From contig OY735228.1 in the NCBI GenBank assembly GCA_963457665.1, positions 1,851,673-1,915,672 on the forward strand: DNA of 64,000 bases. Reading direction: 5' to 3'. How positions within the stretch are numbered: position 1 is the first letter of the stretch; every line of letters starts with the position of its first letter. Below, piece after piece: positions 21,508 to 32,327 of this stretch. Under the pieces are notes generated by a model, which did not search any database, was not told the DNA's origin, and saw nothing but the letters and a program-made list of their open reading frames with translations. Source of the stretch: Thysanoteuthis rhombus (lineage: Eukaryota > Mollusca > Cephalopoda > Oegopsida > Thysanoteuthidae). The position numbers were made by a program, and so were the translations under genes.

Positions 21508-21552
21508 GTAAAATCAGCTCCCGTCTAATAGTTGAACGGGAGCTGATTTTAC
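21508..21552. repeat. perfect 17-bp-stem hairpin
   Basis: GTAAAATCAGCTCCCGT and its exact reverse complement are separated by 11 nt. It is the cleanest small GC-containing hairpin in the window. Its function is unknown; a miniature foldback element is the simplest reading. Confidence 0.85.
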
Positions 21553-21559
21553 TAACCCA

Positions 21560-21895
21560 GACCTACAGAAGAAAAAAATGAGGAAACACCCAGAAAGTGC
21601 CGCCTTAGCCAATGCCATTGCCACTAAGTAAAAACTTATTGAAAATCAGGTCAATTATAACTATGAAGAAGGGGAGTGGTCTACATGCGTTTCAATTTCC
21701 AATGTTTCAGACTATTGCCTTCATATATGAAAAATATCTCTCAATTGGAAACGAATTCCTGAAACCATCCTAAAATTCAATCACTTCTTTAGCCTATGGC
21801 ACATCCTTCAAAAAAATGTCACTGAAATCCATCAATAATTTTTTAAGGTAATGTATGGGAATACACACAAACAGGAGTGAATATACATGAATATG
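21560..21895 (+). repeat. dispersed repeat family B, degraded copy 4
   Basis: 'cccagaaagtgccgccttagccaatgccattgcc', 'ctgaaaccatcctaaaattcaatc' and 'aaatccatcaataattttttaaggtaatgtatgg' follow the family order with many differences. Confidence 0.6.
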
Positions 21896-21934
21896 AGATA
21901 AAAAAATTTAAAGAATTAAAAATATTTCTTAATC

Positions 21935-22095
21935 CATAAACAAAAACCTATATCTGCTCTAAAATCTTATTTACTCCTCCCTTAGCCCCCTGGCCCTACT
22001 TTCCACTAAATGTCCTTGAAAACATTTCTGAGGATAGACAGACAAATGAGTAAATGCATGCACCTCTTAAAACATCATTGTCAGAGGTAAGAAAA
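21935..22095 (+). repeat. dispersed repeat family B, tail copy 5
   Basis: 'cccctggccctactttccactaaatgtc', 'gaggatagacagacaaatgag' and 'catcattgtcagaggtaag' represent the 3' half only. Confidence 0.55.
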
Positions 22096-22234
22096 AGTTA
22101 CAGAGAAAAATCGATAAGAGGAAAAGATGGATAAATATGGGAGCTCAGAAAGAAGAAAATGAAGGACATAAAAAAAGGAAACAATTGAAAATCTCCATAC
22201 CTCATAGCCAACTTGAAGCACACTGGGTATCATG

Positions 22235-22380
22235 ATAGCTTACTGTAGTTATTTACCAAGCGTTGCTTAGTTTTGGCATAAAACCACAAGTATAAGGCAC
22301 CCAGTGAGAATTGAACTCACTACTCAGTAGTTTTAATCCACAAGAGCAGCTTGCTATCCATTACATCATGACAAGGCACA
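22235..22380 (-). mobile_element. tRNA-derived SINE
   Basis: The - strand has 'gatgtaatggatagcaagct' (A-box region) and 'gtagtgagttcaattctcac' (good B-box), followed by 'ataaccacaag'-type body. Related to the copy at 17.8-17.9 kb. Confidence 0.6.
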
Positions 22381-23059
22381 AGCTTATTGGAACAAGAATA
22401 TGATTTCAGCAGCCATTTTGTTCAGAATTGACATCAATAGATGGGAATGGCAAATATTATTTTTCCTTTGTTGATAAAGATTTTTTCTTGAAAACTTCTT
22501 TCTATTTTTGTAAAAGAAACTAATAAAAATGCTTTTTAAACATTGTATGTATTTTTTGAACTGCTGCTGTTGGTTAAGTGAAGATTATTTCCTCTAATAT
22601 TTGAGATTAATTTATCTACGATTGACTTAGTTGCTTTGTTGGTTGGTTTTAGCCCAAAACTTTTAGGGAATTTCTTTCATCTCTTGTTGTAATGATTCCT
22701 TCTTTCCTAATTTCTTCTTCTTCCAAAGAAATAGAAATTGGTGGGTGTTTTTTCTACTGCGTTTCCCGTTTTCTTCTTCACCTGAGTAACAGCGAAAGCA
22801 TTTAGGAATTGTTATACATCCACGCAAACGAACAGCAAAGCCTGAGAGAGAATGGCAGATTTTCACACAATATCGTCTTGATTATTGATTAAAAGATAAT
22901 AAGCTTCCCAGATTTATTTATTCACGTGGTGGTGTGTTCGATAAGCAGGTGGGTGCTAGGGTTACGAGGTGGGTGGCGGATGAGGGGCAAAATCCATTAT
23001 ATATTTATATATTTGTTATATGAGCATTACGTATGACTTCAATCAAAACAGTGCCAACA
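22381..23059. other. no gene recognised
   Basis: T-rich sequence. A short open stretch at 22663-22866 (-) is not convincing. Confidence 0.35.
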
Positions 23060-23490
23060 TAAATGATAAAACTAGAAGAAAGATGACAAGAAAAACACTC
23101 GGAGACAAAGATCAATAGAAAGAGCAATGCTAGGAATAACCCTGAGAGACAGAAAGAGGTCAACTTGGATCTGAGAACGGAGCTAGGTAAAAGGTATCAT
23201 AGAAATGATTGAGCAACAATAATCGAGGTGGACAGGATACATAGCAAGGAAGGAGATAACATATGGTGCAAAAGGTTGGTTGAATGGTGCCCAAGGAGTA
23301 GCATTTGCAGTGGAAGACCAGTCATCCTATGGAGAGATCTGATAGACATATTTGCTGGTAAGACATGGTAGAGGTTGGTACAGTCTTAATAGGCATGGAA
23401 GGAGCTGGGAAAAGCCTTCAACGAGCAGTGGACCCGAAATGGCTGATATCCACACATGCACAGCTCTTCACATACCCATTAAAAAAAGGA
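23060..23490 (+). mobile_element. RTE-like LINE fragment
   Basis: Across three frames the translation recovers the family's C-terminal blocks: GDKDQ(*)KEQC-type remains of 'RAMERAMLGISLRDR', 'RSTWIRERxKVKGIIEMIEQQ', 'RWTGYIARKE', 'WCKRLVEWCPRS', 'GRPVILWRDLIDIFAG', and 'WKELGKAFNEQWTRNG'. Frame changes and stops show it is inactive. Reading LINE identity from these blocks is from general knowledge of RTE proteins. Confidence 0.65.
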
Positions 23491-23605
23491 GGGAAACGTT
23501 CCAGTCAATCCACCCAAACAGTTCAAGTATTGACGGAATGTTTCATTGATTTTGGACTTTTACAAGGAAGTTTGTTTTTTTTTTTCATCAGTTTTTTTTT
23601 TTGGT

Positions 23606-23815
23606 CCATTGCTTGACAAAAGCCTTTCCCCTTTAAGACACAGGAATGCTGGGCCATACTCTGCCATGCTGACCCATGACGTCTTGGAAGAGAAGTAGAA
23701 ACGGATTCATGCCTTTCCCAAGGGTATTACTGTGAAGTTAAGACAAACAGTCCGAGCCGGTGTTTGAACTCCGGTCACCGATCCCATCTCTCTGTGTCGT
23801 TAACCACTTGACCTT
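23606..23815 (-). mobile_element. tRNA-derived SINE, most complete copy
   Basis: On the - strand the order is: tRNA-like head 'ggtcaagtggttaacgacac', B-box region 'accggagttcaaacaccgg', body 'gtttgtcttaacttcac ... cccttgggaaaggcatgaat', and tail 'gtcttaaaggggaaaggct' then 'caagcaatggacc'. The tail resembles the 3' end of the RTE LINE. Poly-T at 23572-23602 marks the A-rich end. Confidence 0.65.
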
Positions 23816-24134
23816 GTCACACCTAATTTTGTTATTCACATAAATGAATAACATCTTCAGCACTATCAGATCACCGTGGTGATCGTAGTGATCATAACCA
23901 GCAGGAACGGGGTGGGGGGGCACATTTACAAGATTGTCGATGGTATTTTAGCATGAATAATCAACAGCAAATGTTAATGTCAGGCGCTTAAGAGACAGAC
24001 TCACTATCGGGGAGGAAGAGGGGGAAAAGCGGCTTAATGTAAATTTCATCGTCAGTCTGTAATTACCCCAAGATTAAGTTTATTATTAGACTTTATTATT
24101 GACAACATTCAGGGAGTTAATAAAACCAGAACAC

Positions 24135-24472
24135 TTATATAGAAAGGCTGAGACACACATATGCACACACACACACATACATACAGGGAAAGTTGTAGAC
24201 ATATACATGCATACATACAAAGAGAGGCTCAGACACACACACACATACATACATAGAAGGGCTTACACACACATGAATAGAAAGGCTCAGATATAAACAT
24301 GTACACATACATACACGCATAGGAAGGCTGAGACACATTATGAACACGAACACATACATACATACATACATACATACATAGAGAGGATCAGACACATGCA
24401 TACACACACACAAATAACTATATATACGAAGAAAGGCTGAGACACACACATACAAATATACCAGGAAAAGCT

Positions 24473-24475
<3 letters not shown>
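24135..24475 (+). repeat. degenerate CACA/CATA minisatellite
   Basis: Repeated 'gaaaggctgagacacacacatac' blocks at irregular 45-70 bp spacing with CATA and CACA runs. The 130-residue open frame on the - strand is a by-product. Confidence 0.85.

Positions 24476-24523
<48 letters not shown>
24476..24523. repeat. (AT)n microsatellite
   Basis: About 46 bp. Another AT tract of about 32 bp lies at 24650-24681, and a (TG)n run at 25009-25029. Confidence 0.95.
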
Positions 24524-24526
<3 letters not shown>

Positions 24527-24643
24527 TTTAGGGAACGAAACGTAGTAAAAGAGGTAATATAAAACCATTTTACCCAATTGAGAAGTGTACAATAAACTAT
24601 GGAACAGATTTGTTCTGGGAATATATTATTATTTATTTAATTA

Positions 24644-24685
<42 letters not shown>

Positions 24686-24689
24686 ATAT

Positions 24690-25711
24690 TATTGAGTAGA
24701 CAATATGGGAAATAGTAGTATTTAAATCAAGTTTGTTATACTTACATGTTTCACCATCCAGCTTTGTTAAGGTAGTAATTTGTAGTAAAACAATATGGAA
24801 AAGCTTGGGTTTTTTTTTTTTTTGAAGTAAACAATGTCACGTAATATCCTACCTTCAGAGCAGGGACGCTAAGTATTTTAAATTGGGAAAAAAATGCAAA
24901 ACAAAAAGTGAATCCATATATTTGAGAAACGGGAGGGGACATACACGAAGATTATAGAGGATTTTCCAAGTTTTCGTTCTTGTGCTATTAAATGATCAGT
25001 TATTGAGTGTGTGTGTGTGTGTGTGTGTGATATTTTTGAATGATGGAATTTGGAGGCATTTAACCTTTTTCCAATTGATTACGATCACGTTTGCTGATAA
25101 GTATTTCATGTTGTTTCAGAATTACTTTGGCTGGGTGAGGTGGAGGGAACACACGTCCCTGAGTATGTAAATAGAGACACACACAAATATATTCGGAGGT
25201 ACAGCAATCTGTCGGTAAGCCTAATGATGAAAACAAATTTATTCAACGCAACAAATACTCACTTTTCAACTTGATCTACTTCCTTGTTCGTGCACTTAAC
25301 CCAACACTTCTCCAAATTAACATTACTATTGCCTTCGCACTGGGAAGGGCAAAGCTGTCTCTAATAGGGCCTCACGTATCTTGTCTACCATCGTTCTCCA
25401 CACCTCTCTGTCTCCTGCTAGTCAGCCGAGCTCTTCAAGGTCATCCTCTCTTTCAATTTTACGTATTTTTGTGTACGTGTGATCTTTTGGTATAGGATCA
25501 GAGATAATAGAGATCGAACAATATTATACAGTGAACATTTCAGATCAAAAATTTAGCTATCCCCCTCCCCCCTCATATGCTACAAAAAAATTTTTAATAA
25601 ATATTTTCTTACTTTGGGAAAACCACAGAGGAAAGATTTCACCTGATGAATGCAGAAGCGTTTTTGTGTTTATGCATGAAACTTGAAGTTGCGAAATAAA
25701 TTAATGCAACG
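24690..25711. other. no gene recognised
   Basis: Mixed AT-rich sequence. The region 25330-25440 has a slightly higher GC content and a 74-residue open stretch with no recognised motif. Confidence 0.35.
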
Positions 25712-25746
25712 TATAATCTCGTAATTATGATAGTTACGAGATTATA
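25712..25746. repeat. 13-bp-stem hairpin
   Basis: TATAATCTCGTAA and its exact complement are separated by 9 nt. Confidence 0.8.
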
Positions 25747-25804
25747 AAAGCCCTACATTGAGCAATCTACTTATATGACTTGCAATAAAAAATTCAAAAA
25801 AATA

Positions 25805-25807
<3 letters not shown>

Positions 25808-25850
<43 letters not shown>

Positions 25851-25860
25851 GTATATATAT
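25808..25860. repeat. (AT)n microsatellite
   Basis: AT dinucleotides with two GTAT interruptions. Confidence 0.95.
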
Positions 25861-26327
25861 ACCTGCTAGACAGACCATATATCTTGAAAACCGGTTGCGC
25901 GACTTTCTTGTAACTTGGCAACCAATTTTAGGGGACCTTGACCTTGCCACACATGTGTGAACATACACGCTCTCATGGAGTTACTCGGTCGGAAAAGAAA
26001 TGCCATTGAGTGAACTTGAGAAATGTGTGACGATCTTTTTACAACAGCCAAGCAGGTGATTTTTCACAAATCATGCAGGTTTTTTTTTTAGCTGAACATT
26101 GGGTCAGTCAAGTTTGTCTGTCCCTTTACAGTCTAGGTTTAGCTTATTGCAATTTTTGGTTTTCCCAAAGAGACTTCAGGCCATGGGGGAAATTAAGAAG
26201 ATTATAACAAGGAAGCTGATGGTGATCCTGAAACTTAGCAGACTAAAAGTAGTAGGGATGCTGGGATAAGTGCACATACTTTCCAGACAAACTTTATATC
26301 ATATATATATATATATATATATATTAC

Positions 26328-26885
26328 ACACACTAGTACCTGTTACCAAGAAATGAATATATGATCCAACAATGATTATGAATTGCGTTATATAATATTG
26401 AAACTATATTTGAAATGATCTCCTGTTATTATTGTACAGTAAAAGTATCATTTGGCCCAGATAGCATAAATAGAATAAACAATTGAAGAAAATAGGTCAG
26501 CTGCAGGAATCAAACTTGTAACCGATAGGCTAGCTGCTTCAAAGTAGTGTTGCTCCCACCATTGAGCTAAAGAGCCATAGGTAATGCGAAGGCCCCCAAA
26601 AAACTGTTTCAGCTCCAAATTCTCATTTTTGTTCATACAGAGTTTATATCAGCTCTATCTGTTTCTTTCAATGCGACAATTGAATTTTTAAGAAATGGAT
26701 ATACAATCCGAAAGAAAGATTATAAATTACATTATATCATAATTTTCTTCATTGTTTATTCTATTTTCTGGGTCAAATGATACATTCTCCATGTAATAAC
26801 GGGAAATCATTTCACATAGGAGTTTCAATGTGATATAACGCAATATATATTATACATAACGTGATATAATCACTAGTACCTGTGT
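26328..26885. mobile_element. composite inverted/direct repeat with tRNA-SINE core
   Basis: Arms at about 26350-26490 and 26735-26870 are imperfect reverse complements ('gtatcatttggcccaga' against 'tctgggtcaaatgatac'). A - strand tRNA-like head (26500-26600; 'tagctcaatggtgggagcaa', B-box 'gttacaagtttgattcctg') sits between them. In addition 'actagtacctgt' occurs at both outer ends, and 'aagaaatgRatata..atcc' occurs at 26349 and 26691 in direct orientation. The small AT tract at 26300-26323 precedes it. Confidence 0.6.
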
Positions 26886-27276
26886 TATAAAAAAAAAATG
26901 ACAATATTTTTATCAATTACAGGGGATCAATCAAAGTTATAAATTTTAACGATGGGGAGGGGTAGTGAGCTGCAGTGACTACCAGGGGAGGGGAAGGAAG
27001 GAGGTAAAACACAGGTGAATTTAAATTCAAGTCATCCTAGCATTTCCTTGTGACAGATGGACCAACCAAGCGAGCAACCAACACACTCTGTATTATATGT
27101 TAGATACGAATGCATATATGTATAATAATGGATAATGATATTCCCCAAGATATGAGTTTGATGACAATTTGGGAAATCTTTTAATGGTAATTTTAAAAAT
27201 TGATCTGAAGAAGATATGTATTAGCAAAATACAGCATCAACAATTTTTTTAAAAAGTTACCATTTAAGAGATTTTA

Positions 27277-27284
<8 letters not shown>

Positions 27285-27342
<58 letters not shown>

Positions 27343-27352
27343 AGAGAGAGAG
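27285..27352. repeat. (AT)n microsatellite with (GA)n end
   Basis: About 52 bp AT followed by six GA units. Confidence 0.95.
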
Positions 27353-27627
27353 AAAGACAAACAGACATATAGTTCAGCATAGAGAGAAGTTAAGACATAA
27401 GGAAATTGATATATAGATCTTATCTACTTTTTATTATTTCTCGAAGATTCCATTTCAGATGTGTCAGATGTTTCCCTCTCGGATCATCAAGTGAATCTTT
27501 GGCAGTCTAGAAGGAAAATCCTGATAATAAGACGAGTTTCCAAAGAGAGAAAAGTGGCTTCTGCCCATGCAGGTTGACGGTTCTGAACATTCTGTAAAAA
27601 TGTTGCTCCAATGTTTATAAGTTTGAA

Positions 27628-27848
27628 TTAACCCATTGACTGCAAATGACTGGAATTTCCGTCATTGCCTTTCTCTGGTTAACTTCACAAAATCTTATTT
27701 TATTGTGATTGAAAGAAGCTCAGTTCTCACTGTGAGACAGGGATTTTATTTTGTAATGCGTATCTTGCAATGGATTATCCTGGACAGGGCTTTTAGATTG
27801 CAATAGATAACAATTACCCTTCATTAGCTGCCACAGTTAATGGATTAA
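27628..27848. mobile_element. TTAA-flanked piggyBac-like MITE
   Basis: TTAA at 27628-27631 and 27845-27848 flank a 213-bp element. Its ends, CCCATTGACTG and (complement) TCCATTAACTG, match at 9 of 11 positions. TTAA duplication with CCC-type ends is characteristic of piggyBac-related MITEs. No coding capacity. Confidence 0.55.
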
Positions 27849-28483
27849 TCAGGAGAGTTAGATAGATACACAGATAGATACAAACTTGAAAACTGAAGAT
27901 TTTCAAGCTTATCCTAGTTGTTTTTTTGTAAACCTTGATATCATGGGTAGGATTTATAAGATATATCCAAACATTCATTAACTCAATCATTCCAGCAATA
28001 CGGCAAGTACTGTATGCATAAACAGGAAGTAAATAGACATCCAGATTTCCCATAGAACATCTAGCATCTGAATTGACATAGTGAATATAATCAGTGACGT
28101 GGCTCGAGATTCGGGGAACAGTGGGAGGGAGGCTTGACTACTTGATGGACCCCCCTTCCAAGGTTTAGTGAGATTTGATGAAAAAGGAAAATTTGCAATA
28201 AATAGACATACACTATAAGTTAATTGTTGGAAAACAACAAAAGCTGAATTCATGTGGATATTCACAAATATATTTTTATTGTATACTGTCAGTAGAAATG
28301 CTTTAGTTAAACTACTGTTTACGAGCTCTCTTCCATTAAAGCTCTGTAGTGGGTGTTAATAGAACTACCTACTCACCCTCAGCTATGTTTCTGATTAGAG
28401 TTATTTTAAAGCTGACCATTTGATATGTATCTAGGTTCTTCTAGAAAACTCACCCAAAATATTGACCTGACAAGTGAATATTC
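27849..28483. other. no gene recognised
   Basis: Short open stretches on the - strand (27814-28053, 27987-28265) are not protein-like. 'gtgacgtggctcgagattcgggg' near 28.1 kb resembles the degenerate end of an unidentified dispersed repeat. Confidence 0.3.
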
Positions 28484-28725
28484 TATGAGTGGCCGTGCAT
28501 GATAAGTGCCCAACAAACCAAATTTTCAAGTTGATATTTTTGTCACTTTTGGGGGCTACACAATGCTCAGTGTCATACTTTTAAGTTTGAACAACTGAGA
28601 GTCAAAATGCAGAATGTTCAAGCTTCAAAATAGATTTTTTCAAAACTGAGCATTGTAGCTCTAAGAATAATGAAAATATCAACTTTCAAAAACGGTCTGT
28701 TGGGCACTTATCATGCCCACTCATG
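28484..28725. mobile_element. foldback MITE with long inverted arms
   Basis: Arms of about 80 bp (28484-28572 and 28645-28725) are imperfect reverse complements. Diagnostic pairs are 'catgataagtgcccaaca' with 'tgttgggcacttatcatg', and 'aatgctcagt' with 'actgagcatt'. The spacer is about 70 bp. The open frame at 28670-29005 starts inside the right arm, which argues against it being a gene. Confidence 0.75.
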
Positions 28726-29394
28726 TACCTATTCCAACTATGGAGTAACAGAATACTTCCAAAGAAAGGTAAAAAAGAATATTTGTCTTTGTTCTAAATA
28801 CGAAACAAATACTGGTTCAACTTGTACAAACAAATTCTTAAACACAAATTGTGTTTCTCATAAAGATTTAATAGAAAGAGGAGCTTTTTGCTTCAATTGC
28901 CAAAAGCTTATTGTCAAGACCAGCTTATTAACCATCACTATACAACACATATGGGCAACCATAAGCCTGTTGGCCAGATTTAGCCGGCAACAACATTTTT
29001 TGTGATCCAGGGGCTAATCTTGGTATTTATTTAAAATCTTACGTAATTTTTTCTGAGAAATTCATTTTCATCATTTTTTGGGGGGAAAATATCTTTTGTT
29101 TTGTCTTCACAAATCAATTAGATAACAATTCTATTTCATATGTTTGTCTAAAACAAAAATTCAGTACACTTTCTGTTATATAATCGACGTTTTTCAAGTG
29201 CATGTATGGCCTGAATATAGACAAAGAATGTCTCATGGGGCCCACTAAATCATGCCTTCGTACAACAAGAATTTAGATAATGATTTCAAGTATCACAATA
29301 GCTGGAATCTTCTGTAGTTGATGTAGAAGTAAGTATCTGTACTTAGACAAGTAGACTAGTGGAGGCATAACCAATTTTAGACTTACTTTACATG

Positions 29395-29870
29395 ACAGAC
29401 AGACAGACAGATAGACAGACACGAACTGATTGAGACAGGCATGAACACACTGATACGGACAGACAGACATGGACGGACCGATATGGACAGACAGACATGG
29501 ACGGACAGATAGACATGGGCAGACCGATACGGACAGACAGACATAGGCAGACAGACATAGGCAGACCGATACGGACAGACAGACATAGGCAGACCAATAC
29601 GGACAGACAGACATAGGCAGACCAATACGGACAGACAGACATAGGCAGACCAATATGGACAGACAGACATGGGCAGAACGATACGGACAGACTGATACAG
29701 ACAGACATGGACAGACTTATACAGACAGACATGGACAGACTGATACAGACAGACATGGACAGACTGATACAGACAGACATGGACAGACTGATACAGACAG
29801 ACATGGACAGACTGATACAGACAGACATGGACAGACTGATACAGACAGACAGACTGAGACAAGTAAACAG
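29395..29870 (+). repeat. minisatellite with 28-bp and 24-bp units
   Basis: The left part (about 29517-29690) repeats a 28-bp unit (gacagacagacataggcaga plus ccaatacg). The right part (about 29697-29855) repeats a 24-bp unit (acagacatggacagactgat plus acag) six or more times. Both derive from GACA. Long open frames on both strands (up to 165 residues) follow from the tandem structure. Confidence 0.95.
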
Positions 29871-29879
29871 ACATGAAAA

Positions 29880-30361
29880 GATCAAGTCAGATGGACAGAC
29901 ACAAACAGATTGAGATGGTCAGACAGCAATGAACAGACTGAGATAAATAGATACTGAGAGAAGGAAGTGTGATTGAAAATCTTCCATCTCCAAGGAATGA
30001 CTAAGCCAGCCTTAAACCTTCCCAGAGACATAAAGCTGTTAATAATGACTAAACTGATTTCTATGGATACGATCAAAACTATCACTGATGTTGTCATGAC
30101 TTGACTCATTTGCACTCCACAATGACTTTATCTTAAACAAATGTTAAATCTGGTTTCATATTTCAAACTTACACAACAAACATGAAAAGAGGGCTCATAA
30201 TAAACAGGGCGTGGTAGACTTGAAATCTCTTTCATGCCTTTGTGAAGGATTATTTCCATTCCAACTATTTTAATAAGCTATAGAATTCTCTATAAGTATT
30301 TACTTACAAGACTGAATTTTTGGTGTCCTTCTGAAGCACGCAAAAGGAATTCTAATACAAC
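29880..30361. other. no gene recognised
   Basis: Degenerate GACA-derived sequence to about 29.95 kb, then unremarkable AT-rich DNA. Confidence 0.4.
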
Positions 30362-30460
30362 ACTGGTTAGTCACTCAATAAAAGATATGACCACTGTATT
30401 TTGGCAGCATGATGTTTAGGGGATGATCAATTGAAAAATTGGAAAAAGTGGTTGGCATAT
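30362..30460 (+). repeat. family A copy 4, 5' part
   Basis: 'ctggttagtcactcaataaa', 'gtattttggcagcatgatg' and 'gatgatcaattgaaaaattgg' are the 5' end of the family. The rest of this copy resumes at 31013, so the intervening 0.55 kb is an insertion. Confidence 0.8.
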
Positions 30461-31012
30461 CAAAGACAAATTCCCTTTTATTTCCTATTGTCTATTGTAT
30501 CTGCATGGTAGATAAATCTATCATTGTTTCAATCTTCGGCCATGAATTTACATAGGTTTCTTTTCCTTCAATGGCAAATAGCAATCGTTTCTGAATGGAA
30601 GAATTAAGTGGTTTTTTTAGGCTTTAGATATTGTACTTTGCAAAAATCATGTACCTGCGTTTTTGTTATGGCTCATAAGCCTTTGTTTGAAACTTTAAAA
30701 GGTCCAATCATTTTTGCCAATTACCTCAGGAGCAGCTTCTACTTGGAACATTTTTTTCTTTTATAGATGTTTGAAACCATCTTTTGCAAGAGTCCATGCC
30801 ATACACTTTCTAGTACAAGCTTTCCGTATTCTTTCATATCCCATATTTGTATACAATATTGTAGACAAGATCAAACATGTGCCGCAAAGAATTTTCATAT
30901 TTGTTGGCATCTTTATTCTTTGATCTGTTTGGACGTGTTTTGATTCGTTCCATTTCTGGAAAGCCGATATTCTTCATGTCCGATAATTTTTATGATTACT
31001 TGATATTAGATT
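30461..31012 (-). mobile_element. unclassified insertion with coding-like remnant
   Basis: This segment splits a family A copy. On the - strand, from about 30980 to 30770, a 41-residue frame reads MKNIGFPEMERIKTRPN then KNKDANKYENSLRHMFDLVY. It stops and is followed in another frame by RKACTRKCMAWTLAKDGF. The composition is protein-like (charged, amphipathic) and the frame changes once, as expected for a decayed mobile-element ORF. I do not recognise the family. Confidence 0.45.
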
Positions 31013-31293
31013 TAGGGCTGGAAAAACATCCAAATTTTCAAAAAAAACAAGCATGAACACAGGCAGACACAAACTAAGGGACCATTTTAGCACAAATTGA
31101 CCCCCCACACACTGAAAACCTATTTAAGGGGGAGTTTTCAAATAAGAAAATGGCCAATTTTTCTTGAATTCTTGAACTTGAATGTTCGAATTTTCAGCCC
31201 TCTAGAACCATCAGAGCAGCCTGTACTAGCTAGCTAACCAGCCAGACCCACTTGAAAACTGAAAAAACCTTTGATGACAGGTTTGGTTTTCAC
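31013..31293 (+). repeat. family A copy 4, 3' part
   Basis: 'ccaaattttcaaaaaaaac', 'gacacaaactaagggacca', 'gccctctagaaccatcagagcagcc' and 'gccagacccacttgaaaactg' follow the family order to its end. Confidence 0.8.
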
Positions 31294-31374
31294 TAAGGGT
31301 AGTGCCTGTGAGTTGGCAAGAGGCTCCACAGGGATCCTCACTCAGACAGGTTGCTCGCAGAAGCTTGTCGACCC

Positions 31375-31530
31375 ACCTATTTTACCCATAGTTAAAGGGA
31401 GAAGAAATGATTTCATGCCTTTCACTTGGGGCATTAGTGCAAAGTGGACACCAACAACCTCGAACTGAGTTTGAACTCTGCTCACCAATTTCCTTATCTG
31501 TGTTGTTAACCGTTGTTAACCACACATAAC
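31375..31530 (-). mobile_element. tRNA-derived SINE, 3'-truncated
   Basis: The - strand reads 'ggttaacaacacagataagg', 'gagcagagttcaaactcag' and 'ccccaagtgaaaggcatgaa', the head, B-box region and body of the 23.6-23.8 kb SINE. The tail is missing. It follows family A copy 4 closely. Confidence 0.6.
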
Positions 31531-32244
31531 TTCACAGAAAATATAACCTACATTGAATAAACATTGTTGACTTATACCTACCTCGTGTTCCAGTTCCTTT
31601 ATATACCTATCACAAAGTAGACTTTTACTTCAAATATCTATTTATCAAAACCATCCAAACCCTATTCAGAAACTAATATTACCAGAGGTAGTTTATGAAA
31701 GACAGCAAAAACAAGAAATTGTTTTTACACATATTTAGATGAATTAAAGTTTTTGTATTGGGCATATAAAGGAGCTGTCTAAAGTGGGAAATTCAATAAT
31801 TTCAACTTTATCTACATTATACTTACTGCGTGAGGGTTTTAATAGAAGAACTTGCATATTTTCATACACAGGTTTACTTTATTATCTAAAGTAAGGTGTT
31901 TCTATGAAACTTTTCATAAGCCAAAATAGCAGTGTTGACTGAAGAAACAAATACCAATTATTCATATGGGGAAAATTTTCCAGTGTTCCCAGACTCCAAA
32001 ATGATATATGTCTGCCAGTTTTATGCTATGCATAACATCCTTGCAAACTTTTTTGATATCTTGGGACACATCTTGCTAACAAATGCTCAAAATAAATCAA
32101 CATAAAGCACAGATGCTCACAGACACAGTTCAAAGCTCTGGCAGTTTTGTTTTGTTTTTTTGTAAAAGCAGTGTTAATGAGCTTCTGTAAAGCAGGGGAT
32201 ACCTGCATAAAGTTGCTATAATCCTGAACATGTAATGACAATAT
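31531..32244. other. no gene recognised
   Basis: AT-rich. One 71-residue open stretch (32026-32241, -) is not convincing. Confidence 0.35.
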
Positions 32245-32327
32245 GGATCACTTGAACACCCTCTTCCCTGTATAAGTTCAAGTGATCACTTGAACCAATA
32301 CAGGGAAGAGGGTGTTCAAGCGATCCT
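32245..32327. repeat. 83-bp nested palindrome
   Basis: Outer arms (GGATCACTTGAACACCCTCT and complement, 28 bp with one mismatch) enclose a perfect inner palindrome TTCAAGTGATCACTTGAA. The outer ends repeat the inner motif (ATCACTTGAA), suggesting a cruciform-prone sequence made by repeated snap-back copying. Confidence 0.85.

Noticed and set aside
21508-21552. Rho-independent terminator
   Set aside because: The stem is clean, but there is no bacterial gene upstream, and the genome context is eukaryotic.
29273-29885. Cys/Val/Ser-rich frames of up to 165 residues on the - strand
   Set aside because: By-products of the GACA-derived 24/28-bp minisatellite.
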